This document shows positions 12,901 to 22,904 of a stretch of 64,000 bases of DNA, one piece after another; the first letter of the stretch is position 1, and each line of letters starts with the position of its first letter. Under the pieces are notes generated by a model, which saw only the letters and a program-made list of their open reading frames with translations, ran no database searches and was not told the DNA's origin. Location: assembly GCF_964019385.1 (NCBI RefSeq), contig NC_088646.1:8387171-8451170 (forward strand), in the 5' to 3' direction. A program made the position numbers and the translations under genes. The DNA is from Sycon ciliatum (Eukaryota; Porifera; Calcarea; Leucosolenida; Sycettidae).

Positions 12901-15900
12901 GGAGTGGGCGAAACATCTGACAAAAACAAACAATACACAATACAGACTAGGCAAGTCACACTGAGTCCCGAAAGGCCGAAGCAGGTAAGGATGAGTGCTC
13001 AAACGCTGACTGCCCTAGCACCCACCAGAAATATGAACAAGAGGCCAGAAGATGAAAGAGAATTCTCGTAACTATAAATTGCACGCTATAACACATTCAC
13101 ACACACACACATACATGTACACACACACACTGCACCACCCAGGAGAGTTCTGCACACGACAACCCACTGTCAAAGCACCACTGTCAGTAACAGCGACCAA
13201 CAGTGGAAGAATACACGACATGCAGATCTACTTCACAAACCTGGCGAATGAGGGTACTCAATTCCATTGATACTGCATCGCCGAAAGATCATTTCATTCT
13301 CCGTTAGCGTGCCAGTCTTGTCTGAGAAGATATACTGAATCTGCCCAAGATCCTCATTAAGATTGAGAGCACGGCAGATCAGACGCTTGTTGGTTCGAGC
13401 ACTGAAAAAATGTTTGTCCCAGTGTAAGAACAGGACCTGGAAGACCTTCACAAATTCAACGCTAACGTAAAGCGAGATAGGCACCAGCACCTGCAATGCA
13501 TATACGGCACGACAACAAGAGATCAACAGATGAAGTGGAGATGCTAGTACACTAGTGCATACATGTTCATTCAACACAGAGACTGCACTAGGGGGATTTG
13601 GTACCAGAGAATATAAATTAGCAGGCAGAGCAAGCCATACTATACTAGTAGTTGTACATGTACACTCCGTGATATAGACAAGTACAGTCCATCGTGGCAG
13701 CTAGGTAGCCTGCATTCCAGCTCAGTCTTGATGGCATTTTTATGCACTGTACAGGCGTGAGAACGGCCTGGCCCGAGCACCACTCGTTGCTCACCTGGAG
13801 TGCAATAACCAAGACTAAGAAAATGAGTGTGGCATCTGAGTTCAATTCCAGATCAGATCCTGGTAGGTAGATTGTGTTTCTGTAGTCACGTGCACCCGTC
13901 CAGACGCGGTTACCTGTACGCACAGGCAGCAAATAAATACCTCAGGATCTTAGGCAACAAGTACAGTTACAATGAACAGAAATAACTACACTCATACCTC
14001 GTATATCTGGGCGGTCCGGGACCGGGCACTGCCCGTAACTTTGAAATAACCGTAAACTCCGAATCACATACATTTTGATGGGGAACGGCCACAGATATGG
14101 CATATGACATCACTATTTCCACAAAATGTGACAAACAAGTAGTGATATTTCCAGTGAAACTCGCCCAAAGGGTGCCCGGTAGACCGAAGTGCCCGTAACT
14201 TCGGGGTTCGGATAACCTAGGTATGAGTGTACATGTACTTTGCAGCCGGGCCAGTTGTAAAGGGACTGAACGAATGCCAGTTGGCAAAATGCCTAGGCTC
14301 AAGACGGGCCATGCAAGTCACTGTTGAGATGCAGTAAAACATGACGCTAAGAGACTGCGTGCCTTTACTGACACTATCATGTCTGGTCCCGAGCTAGGCT
14401 TCAACACAATCGTGTTCATACCTGCGTACAAACCACAAAGACTGGTATTCTGTGCACCATTGGCTGGCCAGCAAAAACAGGCTTGGCTGCATTTTTCACA
14501 TAAATGTACCCTCCTGGGCATTAGGAGCCCTATTCCAGTAAACAACTGTGACTATAAGGTATGTATATTGGACTCCAGGTGCTTTCGAAGCAGGACAACA
14601 CTGACCTATTGCTCCAATAGAACACAGGATTGCCAGAATTCCAATCAGCCAGACAATCTCTTTATTGATGGCACGTTCCAGCTTGCTTCGTTTTGATGGC
14701 GGTCCGCTGTTGTTCAGCATGGCTTTCGTCTCATGACCTACCAGAACAAGAAAAGGCAAAATAGATGGCACACACATACATGTACGAGGTGAAAGACATT
14801 AACGTGCCTGTGCCTGTGTTAGAGTCCAAGGCTTTGAGTGTCTTGGATCAAGATTTACACAAGTACGCGGAGAGATATTCCTTCTCTCCACGTGGTTTCT
14901 CTGCGCGCGCAAACGTCGAGTAGAACACACGAACGCAAGTACAAGTACTAGTAATCAAATTGTTGCATGGCGCTCCCGTCACGCAGAGCAGAACCGCATT
15001 GCTAGCTAAATGTGACTACCTAATCAATTCGTGCGATTGTTCTTGCATTGGTGTCTGATAACTGCACTCAGAGCCACAACTTCCGGTGTGACGCAATCAA
15101 CTGACCCAGAAAAGAGACAGCAAAACAAACAAAAGACAAAGGACACAGAAACAAGCAATGGGTACAGGGTGTGTAAATATGATTGTGGGACTAATCGCTA
15201 ACCAATGCCCAGAATACTGGGTGACAGTGGTTAACAAGGAAAGAGCACACAATGGTACAAGCTTACCTGTATACACAACCAAACCGAGAACAGAGCGGGT
15301 GTTGCGCAAGGCACATCCCCGCAACAGCAGGTTGTCCTTAGTCAGTGGCGTATTGGTAGTTTTCTCCGGGATTTGCCTGAGAAAGCACAGGAAGAAATAG
15401 AGAACGTAAATGCAGCACTGAATGGGCAGGAGCAATACACGACCATGCAAACTAGGCAAACTTGCTACTACATAGTGGCTGCCTAACTTAAACTTCAGAG
15501 CAAAACAACTCTCGTATTAAAATGACCTGTAGATAGTGCAGAGAATGGCCGTACATATGGAAACATTACAATGCGCACACTACAATGATATAGCCACTAA
15601 CATGTATTTTTACATGTCCAGCACTAGTCTGCTAGCCTTGGCGGTGAGCATTCTTTGAAAAAAACTACCAGTAGTCTTGAACACATGATCATATCGGAGC
15701 ACTGACAATTCAGCTGTCTTGGGAAGGCTTGGTGGAGATAAGTGACAAACACGTATCCTGCACTAATGTTCCTGGTCTGCTCGTTCTCATCGTGCTCCCG
15801 CTTGTTTTAACTACTTTACAACGTTCAGCCCGGGCTGTCTTACATTGTGACGGAGTGCAAGACATACAGCCACTGATGCTTACGTTAGAAAGCCCAACGC

Positions 15901-18900
15901 AGATTTGTAGCTCACAGCATAAGCACACTAATTGCTCCAGCTCCTTCACAAACAATTGCATCATTGCTTGCATACATGAACATGCAACAAAACTTACAGA
16001 TACCCAGTAAAGCTGTAAATTTGATGATGCGGATTCTCGCAGTGTACTCTTGCTTTGAACTTGGATGGGTCAAATGAGTCACCCTGTGCCAAAAGAAGCG
16101 CAATAGATCAGAAAGTGTCGAGCCGGATCTGTTCCCATATACACACGCACGTACAATATTGGACATTGGACATCCTGGAACCTCTCTGTTTTACACACGC
16201 ACACACATACATACAGACACACACATACACACAGACACATACACATACACACGGGCACTAGGCGTGCAGAAACATAATTATTCCCGTAGCTATGCAGAAG
16301 ACGTTACTTCAGTAACGTCTGGCGCTAGCCAGGGTCCACACAGCTTTAATTTGGTACTTCCTCCGCGTCATCGAAATTAGTGACTTGTCACTTGTTACTG
16401 ACAACTCCATAAGCTAAGCCATTCAAAACTTATTACACAGTATGATAGTCTGAAGACTAGTGTAACGTTCCAGGACAGTTGGACTGAGAGTTTTCATGCA
16501 GAGATGAAGTCCTCGTCGTCGCTGATGTCAATGGACGCAAAAATATCGTTCTGAAATATTTCAAGGAAGGTTGAAAGTTGGTCGTGCCTCATCTCAAACG
16601 CTTTGACTTTCTCCACAGGACAAGAGCTGCTATGCTTGTCGTCTGCTAGCTCTGGATGATTTCTATTTCACCACCAACGAAGCCTAGTAAGAATACACGA
16701 TCGTTGCGAGGTCGGTTGATTACCGTCGGCGGAATCACCTCGATCTTGAAATGACCTTTTTTTTAGCCGTGGCATGCCCATTTTTTTTATTTTAGCTGTG
16801 TGGTCACAGCTCATGCAGGTAAGTGTACTATCACGTCCAGCGCGCCCTCTTTTTCAGCATCACTGGTATATCATGGCCCGGTACCGGTACGGCACCTGCG
16901 CGTGCATCACTAGCACTACGTGTAGAGTCTACAGACAACTTCGCCAATAACGACATTCGGCGGGGCATCAGAAAAGTGTCCTTATTCGCGAAGTGTCCTT
17001 ATAACCGAAGTCCCATTTGAATGTATGTGAACCCATATTTTGTATAGTATGATATGCATATCAAAATCAAGCTCTTTTCTTGCTATATGTCAATGTGTAC
17101 TTTATTTTCATATTGCAGTTGAAAGGAACTAAAAATTCAATATGGAAGGGAAATCAATTGAAAAATATGCCTTTTTGAGCAATCTACAGGGCCAGAGACA
17201 TGTACATGTATGATGATGACTGTACAATCATGTACAACTACATGTACATTGTATACATATAGGTGTGCTGGTAAATCCAACAATTTTGAAGCCAACATAA
17301 AAAAGGAAGAAAAAGCCCCCCACCCCTTGGCTGCATTTTCTTGCATGTACATATGTGTGCAATAATATCCATCACCAGTGCACCATATGCATAGGTTCTG
17401 GTACTTCTGCATGACAGGTACATGTACTTGACTGACAGGTACTTGAAATAGCTGTCAAAAGCCCAGAAAGTCGTTATTCAAGCAGTGAATATGACCTCAG
17501 GGCACTAAAAGCATGTCGCTATATGCGAATTGTCGTTATTCAGATAGTCGTTATATCCGAAGTTAAATGTATACAGTTAGATGGGACTTTGCTCTGGGCA
17601 TGGAAATTCGGTCGTTATTCGCGAATTGTCGTTATATCCGCAGTCGTTATTAGCGAAGTTGACTGTACACGGCTCTTGCAGGTACAATCATGTACTGAGT
17701 GTCTCAGCCAGAGCGACAAATTTTATCGCTGTTGCAAGCATTTAGTTTGCTGACCCCTCGATGTTTCTCCAAGCGCTGCCACTTGTTCCACTAAGTCATT
17801 CTCACCCCAGCTAAGGTAAAACAGTGATGATGCTTGAGTGAATGGCCATCAGCTCGAGAAATGTGCAGGCTGCAACGCCTGACTGATCTCAGCGAGTCTA
17901 AATTACCATCGCAGCGACATCAGCGAAGAAATTGCGTCTAGTTCAAAAATTCCAGCTTCCAATAACAGAAAATAGACCTTTGCCGTCACTCTATACTGAT
18001 GACTATCGCCTATGTCGAATTCCTTGCCTCTGGTACGAGTGCTGGAGAGTACATACCCCGTTTTATATCAAAAGTCAAACTGCGACAATTCCGATGACGC
18101 GGAGGAAGTATTTGTTTGTTTGTGTGTTTGTGTCACGCCTGGCGCTATCCGTATCTGACGGCAAAAAAGCATAGGATGTTATAAATTTTTCAATTCTCCT
18201 ATCCTGGGATTCGAACCCGCACTATCACCCTACATGCATTCCCCCATACACTTCGCATTCATACCCATTCTTCCAAGTAAGTTGCTTCACGTTATTATCT
18301 TGCGTTTGAAAGCCCTATTTGAATATTGCGGGCAGCTGTATGTGGCCAGCTGTGTTTGATGGTACGGTACGGTACGGGAGACGGTGTCGTATTACCCTCG
18401 ATCGTACCTGTCCCGTACCTATCCCCTACCGTACCGTGCCATCAAAGACGGCTGGCCACAATGCATATTCAAATAGGGCTTTCAAATGCAAGATCACAAT
18501 GTGAAACAACTTGGAAGAATTAGTATGTATGCGAAGTGTATCGGGGGATGCATGCAGGGCGCGCGATAGTGCGGGTTCGAATCCCAGGTTATGTCTTAAA
18601 AAAAAAGGATTTTTTTAAAGAATTTATAACATCCCTATGCTTTTTTTTTTGTCTAGGTCATCAAGGCAAAAGAGCATAGCGTAGGGCCCGGGCGCCCTGA
18701 GCTTCCAAGCTCTCTCGTATCATTCGAGAGTTTTGAGAGTTCGAGACAGATCGATTCAAATACGCAATACATAAGATGAACAAAACTATAAAACTATAAT
18801 TATGGAAACAAGAGACACAATCTTAAAATCGCAACGAGGAGGTCCTCATCGTTACGATTTTAAAATTACTAGTACCCAGAAATATTAGTTAGTTCACACC

Positions 18901-21818
18901 AGTACAATGAATTGGAAGGTACAACTGCAACTGTACTTATGGTTGAATAGTGTGGTGGTAAAGACACACCTGAAACGGCGGTAAATACATAAATGCCCAC
19001 ATACGCTCTCTACGCTACAAAAAGTACAATCTGGTACATGTACAAAGCTCTCCTTCTCACCACTACCATCATCAGTTTGCGCCTGGCGCCTGAGCACGTG
19101 TATGGACATGTGCGTATTTACCGCCATTTCGCTACAAGTTTTTTGTAGGTAGGTCTTTACCACCATCTTATTCAACTGTACCAGTACAAGGTACTCAATC
19201 TGAGGGTAACAAGCTAAATGTATTGCCACTCACATCAGGCGTGATAAGAGTCTTGGGTACGACCCTCTGCTTTAGGTTCGTTTCACCATCCAAATTAGAC
19301 GTTTCCACGTAGCAGAGGTTTGTAACCCTATCACTGCTGTGAATGAGTACCAGGTCTGCCGGGAAGACATCATCACACTTGATCTCAACAACATCACCAA
19401 CGCATACATTCTGCCACAGAACACTATCGTATGCTCCTGTTTTACTGCAAGACACAGATAGGAAAGAAAACACACAGTAGGAAACATTTAGAATTAATGC
19501 CGAGCTTCAGTATTGCACGGCATTTTCAAAGTTTTGGTGTTGGGAATCCTGGGTGGAGAAGCCTGCCACAATGTTTCAGGTAATACCCAAACCTTTACTA
19601 GAGTGCAGCACATGCACTGTGGACAGACTGAAGCAAAGTTATCACTATCAGTAACTGTGCGCTTCATGCTAATGGTATTACCTGTAACTTAATTCAAGAA
19701 GTACCATAGTTCTGCACAATTTCAGTTATAAGAACATAATCTTATATCCGAAAATGTGCCATTTTGGTATACTAGTACAGTTGTGGCAAGTGAAATCCGA
19801 CACTTGCCATAGGGGACAGCGCCACAAATGGACACCAATGATGTAATGCACTGCACCTAATTTGTACTATAGAGCCGTATGCATCCCGAACAGATCGAAA
19901 GGTCACAGCGTAGATACACACAGTTCACAAATATGGTACACATAAGGAGTATTGGTATCCAGGCCCCATTCATTTTTGCCAGCACCTTTTGAACCTTGAC
20001 TGTGATGAGTACGAGTTTTGTCATCAGACAGATAAAGTTGTATGTAACACATGTACTGTACGTATGTAGGGCTGCAGACTGCATGGTGCAGTCCCTTATG
20101 CCAAGCGTCGGATTTCACTTGCCACAACTGTACATGTATTTTCGCAGCCTTTTTCGTTCTTGCCTTTCTCAGTCGAAAGCTATGAAACTTCCGTCTGCGG
20201 AACCTTTCTAATTATTCTACATGTAACAAGGCTTGCCGTTATGTACTGCAGAAAAATTCATATACATAAAGCCTATTAGTCAACGAAATTTTCGCAAATC
20301 ATGATTAACTATTAGCAATACAGGCTGGCCAGCCCTGCCATCATGCCAGGACAGGATACATATTCACTAAAAAAATTCCAGGCAAAATACATACAAACGG
20401 CTCAGTGCGAAGGAGTGACAGTGCCCTCTGGGGCAGGATACACACTTGGACAACCTGGCATTACTGTGCCACTGTATATCAGGTATATAGAAAAGTGCCG
20501 GCCACAGTTCCAATGATTACTATGTATTGTAACTCACACGTGACATGACATGTTGCTAAGTGCATGTTATGGTTTCCTGACACACGCATACAAGCTCCAA
20601 TAAAGACTAAGTGGCAAGTAGGTGCTGCGCATAGACTGTAGACTGAATACAGACTACAGTGCAGCACTGGTCACAGCTGCACGTGAGTGAGTCAATAGCT
20701 GCTCCTTGAGGAAAAGGCTCTGGAAAAGATTACACATCATTGATGGTGACAATATTGATGGGAACACTGATATGAATGTTGGCTGCTCTCTACATGGGTG
20801 CTCATGCTTTTCCTGCCATCAAGTGCACATGAGGAACCTTCCTCATGCTGAATACCCGGGTAAAACCTGGGTATGTACATGTACATACTCAGGTATTACA
20901 GAGGTATTTAAAACAAAAATACAAATACCAGGGTCAAACAATTGATCTGGGTGCATTCTGTGTTAAATTTTCAAGCATTCTAGACACCCATATACGGTGC
21001 ACATGGTACACTTTGGGAAACGCGTCCATATATCTGGACTGGGGATGCCTTAATTGGGCCGCCAAAACCAAACGGCACTCCAAAGCGCGTTCGGTTAAAA
21101 CCTTATCTCTTTGGTAGTTAGCGGACCGCACACTTGGGAGCTAACCAACCAACTCTTTGACCCCTCCATTGAAAGTAACTAAAATTTAATAATTATTGCT
21201 GGTGGCAAAAGCTGATATTTTGAAGAAAAAAATAGCAAAGAAACTTGAGCTTTATCTCAGATATTCATGTTGAGTACATGAAACACATCATTCGGACACA
21301 AAATCTTCAATGCAAGTGCCTCACCTATTATAGACTGCGGCGCTCCTCCTATTAACGTCTCGATCATTGAGATAACGGCGTCGATCCTCAACAATATCTT
21401 TGATGGCAGTTACTGCTAGCACAAACAATAACGGCGTCATCGCCAGATACGGCTGTAAGGCATTGAGCTGAGGAACCCAATTGAGAATGACGATCGTAAG
21501 AAAATAGATGTTGGCGACTCGATGAAACTGCTCAAACAAATTTTTTGGGAGAAATGTAATAGCGGTATACTTTGTTGTTCGGATTCCATTACTGTGCTGC
21601 AAATATTCAGGAAGAACATCTCCCTCCTCAAATTGTCGCTGGTACTTGGCTTCCACAATTCTGGCATGAATTCGGCTCTCCGTACTGGCAACCGACGCTG
21701 ATTCCGCCATATCAGTGGAGGAAGTTGCACCGTAATTTACCCTTCTTCCAGAATTAATGCTAGACTTGTCTGAAGTGCGCGTGCCACGGGTGGACACAGA
21801 TAGTTCATCCGGTATCAT
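335..21818 (-). CDS. ATP10: P4-ATPase phospholipid flippase, ATP10 class (21 exons, complete)
   Basis: Flips phospholipids from the outer to the cytosolic leaflet of plasma or endosomal membranes; the family normally needs a CDC50/TMEM30 partner. Vertebrate ATP10 enzymes move phosphatidylcholine or glucosylceramide. Exons: 21818-21325, 19444-19234, 16083-16004, 15376-15267, 14737-14606, 13913-13795, 13490-13241, 12916-12837, 12659-12194, 11017-10881, 10599-10369, 10161-10081, 9479-9412, 9227-9200, 8755-8624, 4831-4574, 3935-3735, 3286-3206, 2753-2649, 997-825, 416-335. They sum to 3519 nt with all phases matching, giving 1172 residues, somewhat short of vertebrate ATP10. Motifs: DGET 217-220, PISL 386-389, DKTGT with phospho-Asp439, SPDE near 560, KGAD 629-632, TGDKQ 766-770, GDGAND 892-897. 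The NWVP motif after TM1 and the RCSINGIEY stretch after DKTGT favour ATP10 over ATP8 or ATP11. The start is the first ATG; the frame stays open a few codons upstream without another ATG. Confidence 0.93.
1012..1206. repeat. 97-bp unit in tandem, two copies, with GA and poly-G tracts
   Basis: The unit beginning ACACCATAGAGGCAGGG is repeated at 1012-1109 and 1110-1206; the copies differ mainly in the lengths of their G and GA runs. The first copy starts 13 bases upstream (sense) of the exon 20 acceptor, so the duplication makes a long CT-rich tract before that acceptor. Confidence 0.9.
1474..1790. mobile_element. TIR element, TACCGTAAAGTACCG family, copy 1
   Basis: The left end TACCGTAAAGTACCGCCAGA is the exact reverse complement of the right end. 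The element is 317 bp with no coding capacity. Its interior matches the element at 23487-23802 in opposite orientation. It lies in P4-ATPase intron 19. Confidence 0.88.
2144..2365 (+). mobile_element. MITE with TACACTCATA ends, copy A
   Basis: A 222-bp element with TACACTCAT at one end and its complement at the other. It contains GAAGTTACGGGCACTTCGGT near one end and GGTCCCGGACCGC near the other. Copy B at 13987-14231 is in reverse orientation. Both sit in introns of the same P4-ATPase gene. Confidence 0.8.
4451..4560. repeat. Poly-C runs followed by a CA tract
   Basis: Two C homopolymers (about 4451-4466 and 4508-4527) run into ACACACACACCCAC just downstream (sense) of the exon 16 donor. 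These runs are prone to length errors in assembly. Confidence 0.9.
4574..4831 (-). CDS. ATP10: P4-ATPase exon 16: hinge motif GDGAND and TM5
   Basis: Encodes 86 residues including [17 protein letters not shown] (Mg-binding hinge) and [20 protein letters not shown] leading into TM5. It is separated from exon 15 by a 3.8 kb intron (8623-4832) that holds the shuffled repeat array and a foldback element. A TG tract on the sense strand ends about 25 bases before its acceptor. Confidence 0.95.
4857..4905. repeat. CA tract (TG on the P4-ATPase sense strand)
   Basis: An impure (CA)n run. On the gene's strand it reads TG and ends about 25 bases upstream of the exon 16 acceptor (AG at 4833-4832). Confidence 0.85.
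5085..5563. mobile_element. Foldback element with arms of about 168 bp
   Basis: The arm at 5085-5252 is repeated as a near-perfect reverse complement at about 5397-5563, around a spacer of about 145 bp that includes a (GTA)n run. The palindrome includes ATTATCCATATAAAAATCGC at the outer edge. There is no coding capacity, and no clear target duplication beyond the palindrome. It lies in P4-ATPase intron 15. Confidence 0.92.
5564..6766. other. P4-ATPase intron 15 segment, CA-rich, nothing recognised
   Basis: Contains an impure CA-rich stretch (5700-5780). No exon, RNA gene or transposon end could be supported. Open frames here are short and lack splice context or family resemblance. Confidence 0.4.
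6767..6992. repeat. Tandem duplication of about 120 bp
   Basis: CATGTACTTGGCCTG, TTTGTCTGTGTATCCATTTC and GACTAGACAGTGGGTGCAAT, then GCTCTCTA and CTGAAGACGT, occur in the same order at about 6767-6870 and 6882-6992. Confidence 0.85.
6995..7352. repeat. Tandem duplication of about 180 bp
   Basis: A unit with AAGTTATACGTACACCT, GAACGTAATGAAGTACAGGA, ACTACAATACGCTCTCGACC and CTACAGTCCCACCGTACCCT occurs at about 6995-7175 and 7186-7352. Within each unit the motif CTCYNNACCTGATA is itself repeated. Confidence 0.85.
7430..8520. repeat. Shuffled repeat array
   Basis: Short modules recur in varied order. GACGTCTTYGCAGCAAT occurs near 7436, 7919 and 8008. GACAGCGTTYACGGGGCCGT occurs near 7485 and 8062, with a variant near 8147. 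TTTCGCGTACGGGATAGT occurs near 8120 and 8360. GTCTCCAAAGGC occurs near 7898 and 7968. CACGTGT repeats at 8450-8500. Frames through this region are open for up to 259 codons, but the modules repeat in different frames, which argues against a protein. Confidence 0.75.
9200..9227 (-). CDS. ATP10: P4-ATPase microexon 14 (28 nt)
   Basis: Exon 13 (9479-9412) ends CACCC|GTGAGT in phase 2, and exon 15 starts at 8755 in phase 0 with [11 protein letters not shown] 28-nt exon between a TTCTTATTGCAG acceptor and an AAG|GTATAT donor supplies exactly the phase change needed and adds MAVSNVIEK. Without it the reading frame breaks. It lies in the poorly conserved linker before VVDGK, so homology cannot confirm it. 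Confidence 0.65.
11534..11920. mobile_element. PIF/Harbinger-like MITE with TTA target duplication
   Basis: A 387-bp element with ends GGGCATGTTCG and CGAGCATGCCC, flanked by TTA at 11531-11533 and 11921-11923. A 3-bp TTA duplication is typical of PIF/Harbinger. The subterminal regions are unusually rich in GGATCC and GGATCGGGATC blocks. It lies in P4-ATPase intron 9. Confidence 0.85.
12194..12659 (-). CDS. ATP10: P4-ATPase exon 9: nucleotide-binding domain
   Basis: The largest internal exon (466 nt). It carries the conserved [16 protein letters not shown] and [10 protein letters not shown] stretches and the KGAD ATP-contact motif. Its neighbour exon 8 (12916-12837) is a weakly conserved linker. 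A loop of about 25 residues rich in Ser, Thr and Pro separates CNTVV from YEAESPDE; in vertebrate ATP10A this loop is much longer. Confidence 0.93.
13083..13135. repeat. CA tract in P4-ATPase intron 7
   Basis: Two short (CA)n runs separated by TACATGTA. They read TG on the sense strand. Confidence 0.85.
13241..13490 (-). CDS. ATP10: P4-ATPase exon 7: PISL and DKTGT phosphorylation site
   Basis: Encodes TM4 with the PISL motif that replaces the cation-site PEGL of other P-type ATPases, then [13 protein letters not shown], where the Asp (residue 439) forms the phospho-enzyme. It ends in phase 1 at 13241 before a GTTTGT donor. The match to vertebrate ATP10 continues into [10 protein letters not shown]. 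Confidence 0.95.
13987..14231 (-). mobile_element. MITE with TACACTCATA ends, copy B
   Basis: A 245-bp relative of 2144-2365 in opposite orientation, sharing the terminal TACACTCATA and the internal AAGTTACGGGCACTTCGGT and GGTCCGGGACCGGGCA blocks. It lies in P4-ATPase intron 5, just before exon 6. Confidence 0.82.
16190..16253. repeat. CA tract in P4-ATPase intron 2
   Basis: An impure CACACATACA run. It reads TG on the sense strand and ends about 105 bases before the exon 3 acceptor. Confidence 0.85.
16503..16668 (-). other. Possible coding remnant, unrecognised
   Basis: On the minus strand a frame reads [17 protein letters not shown], continues [17 protein letters not shown] and ends in an acidic [12 protein letters not shown] tail before a stop. 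An adjacent frame upstream reads [20 protein letters not shown] before a stop. The composition looks protein-like and it abuts a pogo-type element (16932-17665), so it may be the decayed tail of a transposase. I recognise no family. Confidence 0.2.
16932..17665. mobile_element. 734-bp TIR element with TA target site (pogo/Tc1-like ends)
   Basis: The left end CAGACAACTTCGCCAATAAC and the right end (as complement) CAGTCAACTTCGCTAATAAC are flanked by TA at 16930-31 and 17666-67. Subterminal TTATTCGCGAA and TTATATCCG repeats occur at both ends. No transposase frame remains inside. Confidence 0.82.
18161..18650. mobile_element. Foldback element whose arms carry a tRNA-like B box
   Basis: The left arm starts GCAAAAAAGCATAGGATG and the right arm ends with its approximate complement. 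Arms of about 220 bp surround a short GC-rich centre with GGTACGGTACGG repeats. Each arm contains GTGCGGGTTCGAATCCCAGG, which fits the tRNA T-arm/B-box consensus GGTTCGANTCC, once per strand. No complete tRNA cloverleaf is evident. It lies in P4-ATPase intron 2. Confidence 0.8.
19778..20130. mobile_element. 353-bp TA-flanked MITE, copy 1
   Basis: The ends CAGTTGTGGCAAGTGAAATC and its complement are flanked by TA (19776-77, 20131-32). A rearranged relative lies at 32091-32403, and a short element with similar ends at 27646-27782. Confidence 0.88.
20131..21324. other. P4-ATPase intron 1 remainder, nothing recognised
   Basis: No supported exon or repeat family. A short palindromic stretch near 20855-20935 pairs AATACCCGGG/TACCTGGGT-type sequence with ACATGTACAT at its centre. 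Confidence 0.35.
21325..21818 (-). CDS. ATP10: P4-ATPase exon 1: N-terminus, TM1 and TM2
   Basis: Encodes residues 1-164 plus two bases of codon 165. A Ser/Thr-rich cytosolic N-terminus is followed by [13 protein letters not shown] and [13 protein letters not shown], the hallmark entry into TM1, then NWVP, TM2 and the start of the actuator domain. The donor at 21324 reads AG|GTGAGG. The first intron is 1.9 kb and contains a 353-bp transposon. Confidence 0.9.
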
Positions 21819-21833
21819 CGAGGAGACGATCAC

Positions 21834-22340
21834 GTCTCGTTCGCCAGATTACTTATAAGTGGGCACTGCGCCGTGCCCACGCCAAGAGAAGAGCTACTTC
21901 AACAAAGGTGATGAATAAAAAAATAGCAGGCCTACTAATATGTGCAGTCAAGAGTGAAAGTCCACCAACAAGCCAAGTAAAGCTGGACTGTACTGACTCT
22001 GTACTGTAGACTGTACTGTACTACGACTACGAGTAGATCTACGAGTACGAGATCACATGCGATGGTACATGGTACGCGTGGTCGCGTGCGGGCGCGGGAC
22101 TGCAAGATGCGCGTACGCGTCGCGTCAAGTAATAAATCCGCATTTCAAAGACACGAGGAAAAAACGTGGGTGCTTTGAAAAGGGGTTTGAAAATGCAAAA
22201 CAGAATAAAGATGTCAGAGTTTGAGATCGATGAGTAGACTCTACGAGTAGCTAGCTAGCCGGCCTTTCAGTCACTGACGCGGGGCCATAACCACTAAAGA
22301 CTAAAGTGTTGTTCAAGTCACGACTCAAGTGCTGATGACG
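21834..22340 (-). promoter_or_regulatory. Putative P4-ATPase promoter and 5' UTR
   Basis: The region upstream of the first ATG contains a CpG-dense core (about 22060-22135, with repeated GCGTACGCGTCGCG-like sequence) that stands out from its AT-richer surroundings. Promoter identity is inferred from position and composition only; no TATA box or transcript start can be shown. Confidence 0.35.
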
Positions 22341-22476
22341 AAGATCGGAAGTAGAACTGCAAACACAAGCTCGAGCCGAGCCGAGAACGCTCTCCGGCGA
22401 CACCGTGATTCACGGCATCAGTCCACGTATCAAGCTCAACTGAGCTTCGAGCCAGAGCGATGGGGGGTAAGAATCA

Positions 22477-22900
22477 ACAAGGCCACCATTTCTTATTTCT
22501 TTGTTTCGCGTCGGAATCAGAACTGCCAGAATCAGAATCATGATAATGCGAGAGGCGGAAATAATAGTTGCAAAAAAAGGCTCATCAGAGGTGTATAGCA
22601 CCAAAGCACTGTAAATTATAAATATTATAGCACAATATTCAATAGCTCGAGCATGGTGTACATTCCAAAGTAAAATCGTACATCGAAGCACAACATCTGG
22701 GTAATCTGATCGCAGTTGCCGAAGAAACGATTTACCAACGATGGCCTCAAGGCCATTTCTGAACACCAGCTTTGACGTATGCAACCAGTCCACGCGCATG
22801 ATGACTCGCACGATCGTACACTCAGATCATGCTCACTGTATATGTGCATGTTCGATTTATAATTTTTTTCCGAAACAAAAAGCAAAACATGTGCGCGGAC
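22477..22900 (-). mobile_element. Element with GTTTCGCGTC ends, copy 1 (shortened)
   Basis: Shares with 23937-24527 and 35874-36488, in reverse orientation, the blocks ACGATGGCCTCAAGGCCATT-type, ATTCGCACGATCGTACACTC-type and CACAACATCTGGGT. It is internally shorter than the other two copies and its right part is diverged. Confidence 0.7.
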
Positions 22901-22904
22901 GTAT

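Noticed and set aside
18540..18600. Functional tRNA gene
   Set aside because: Only the T-arm/B box fits; no acceptor stem, D-arm or anticodon arm can be folded around it.
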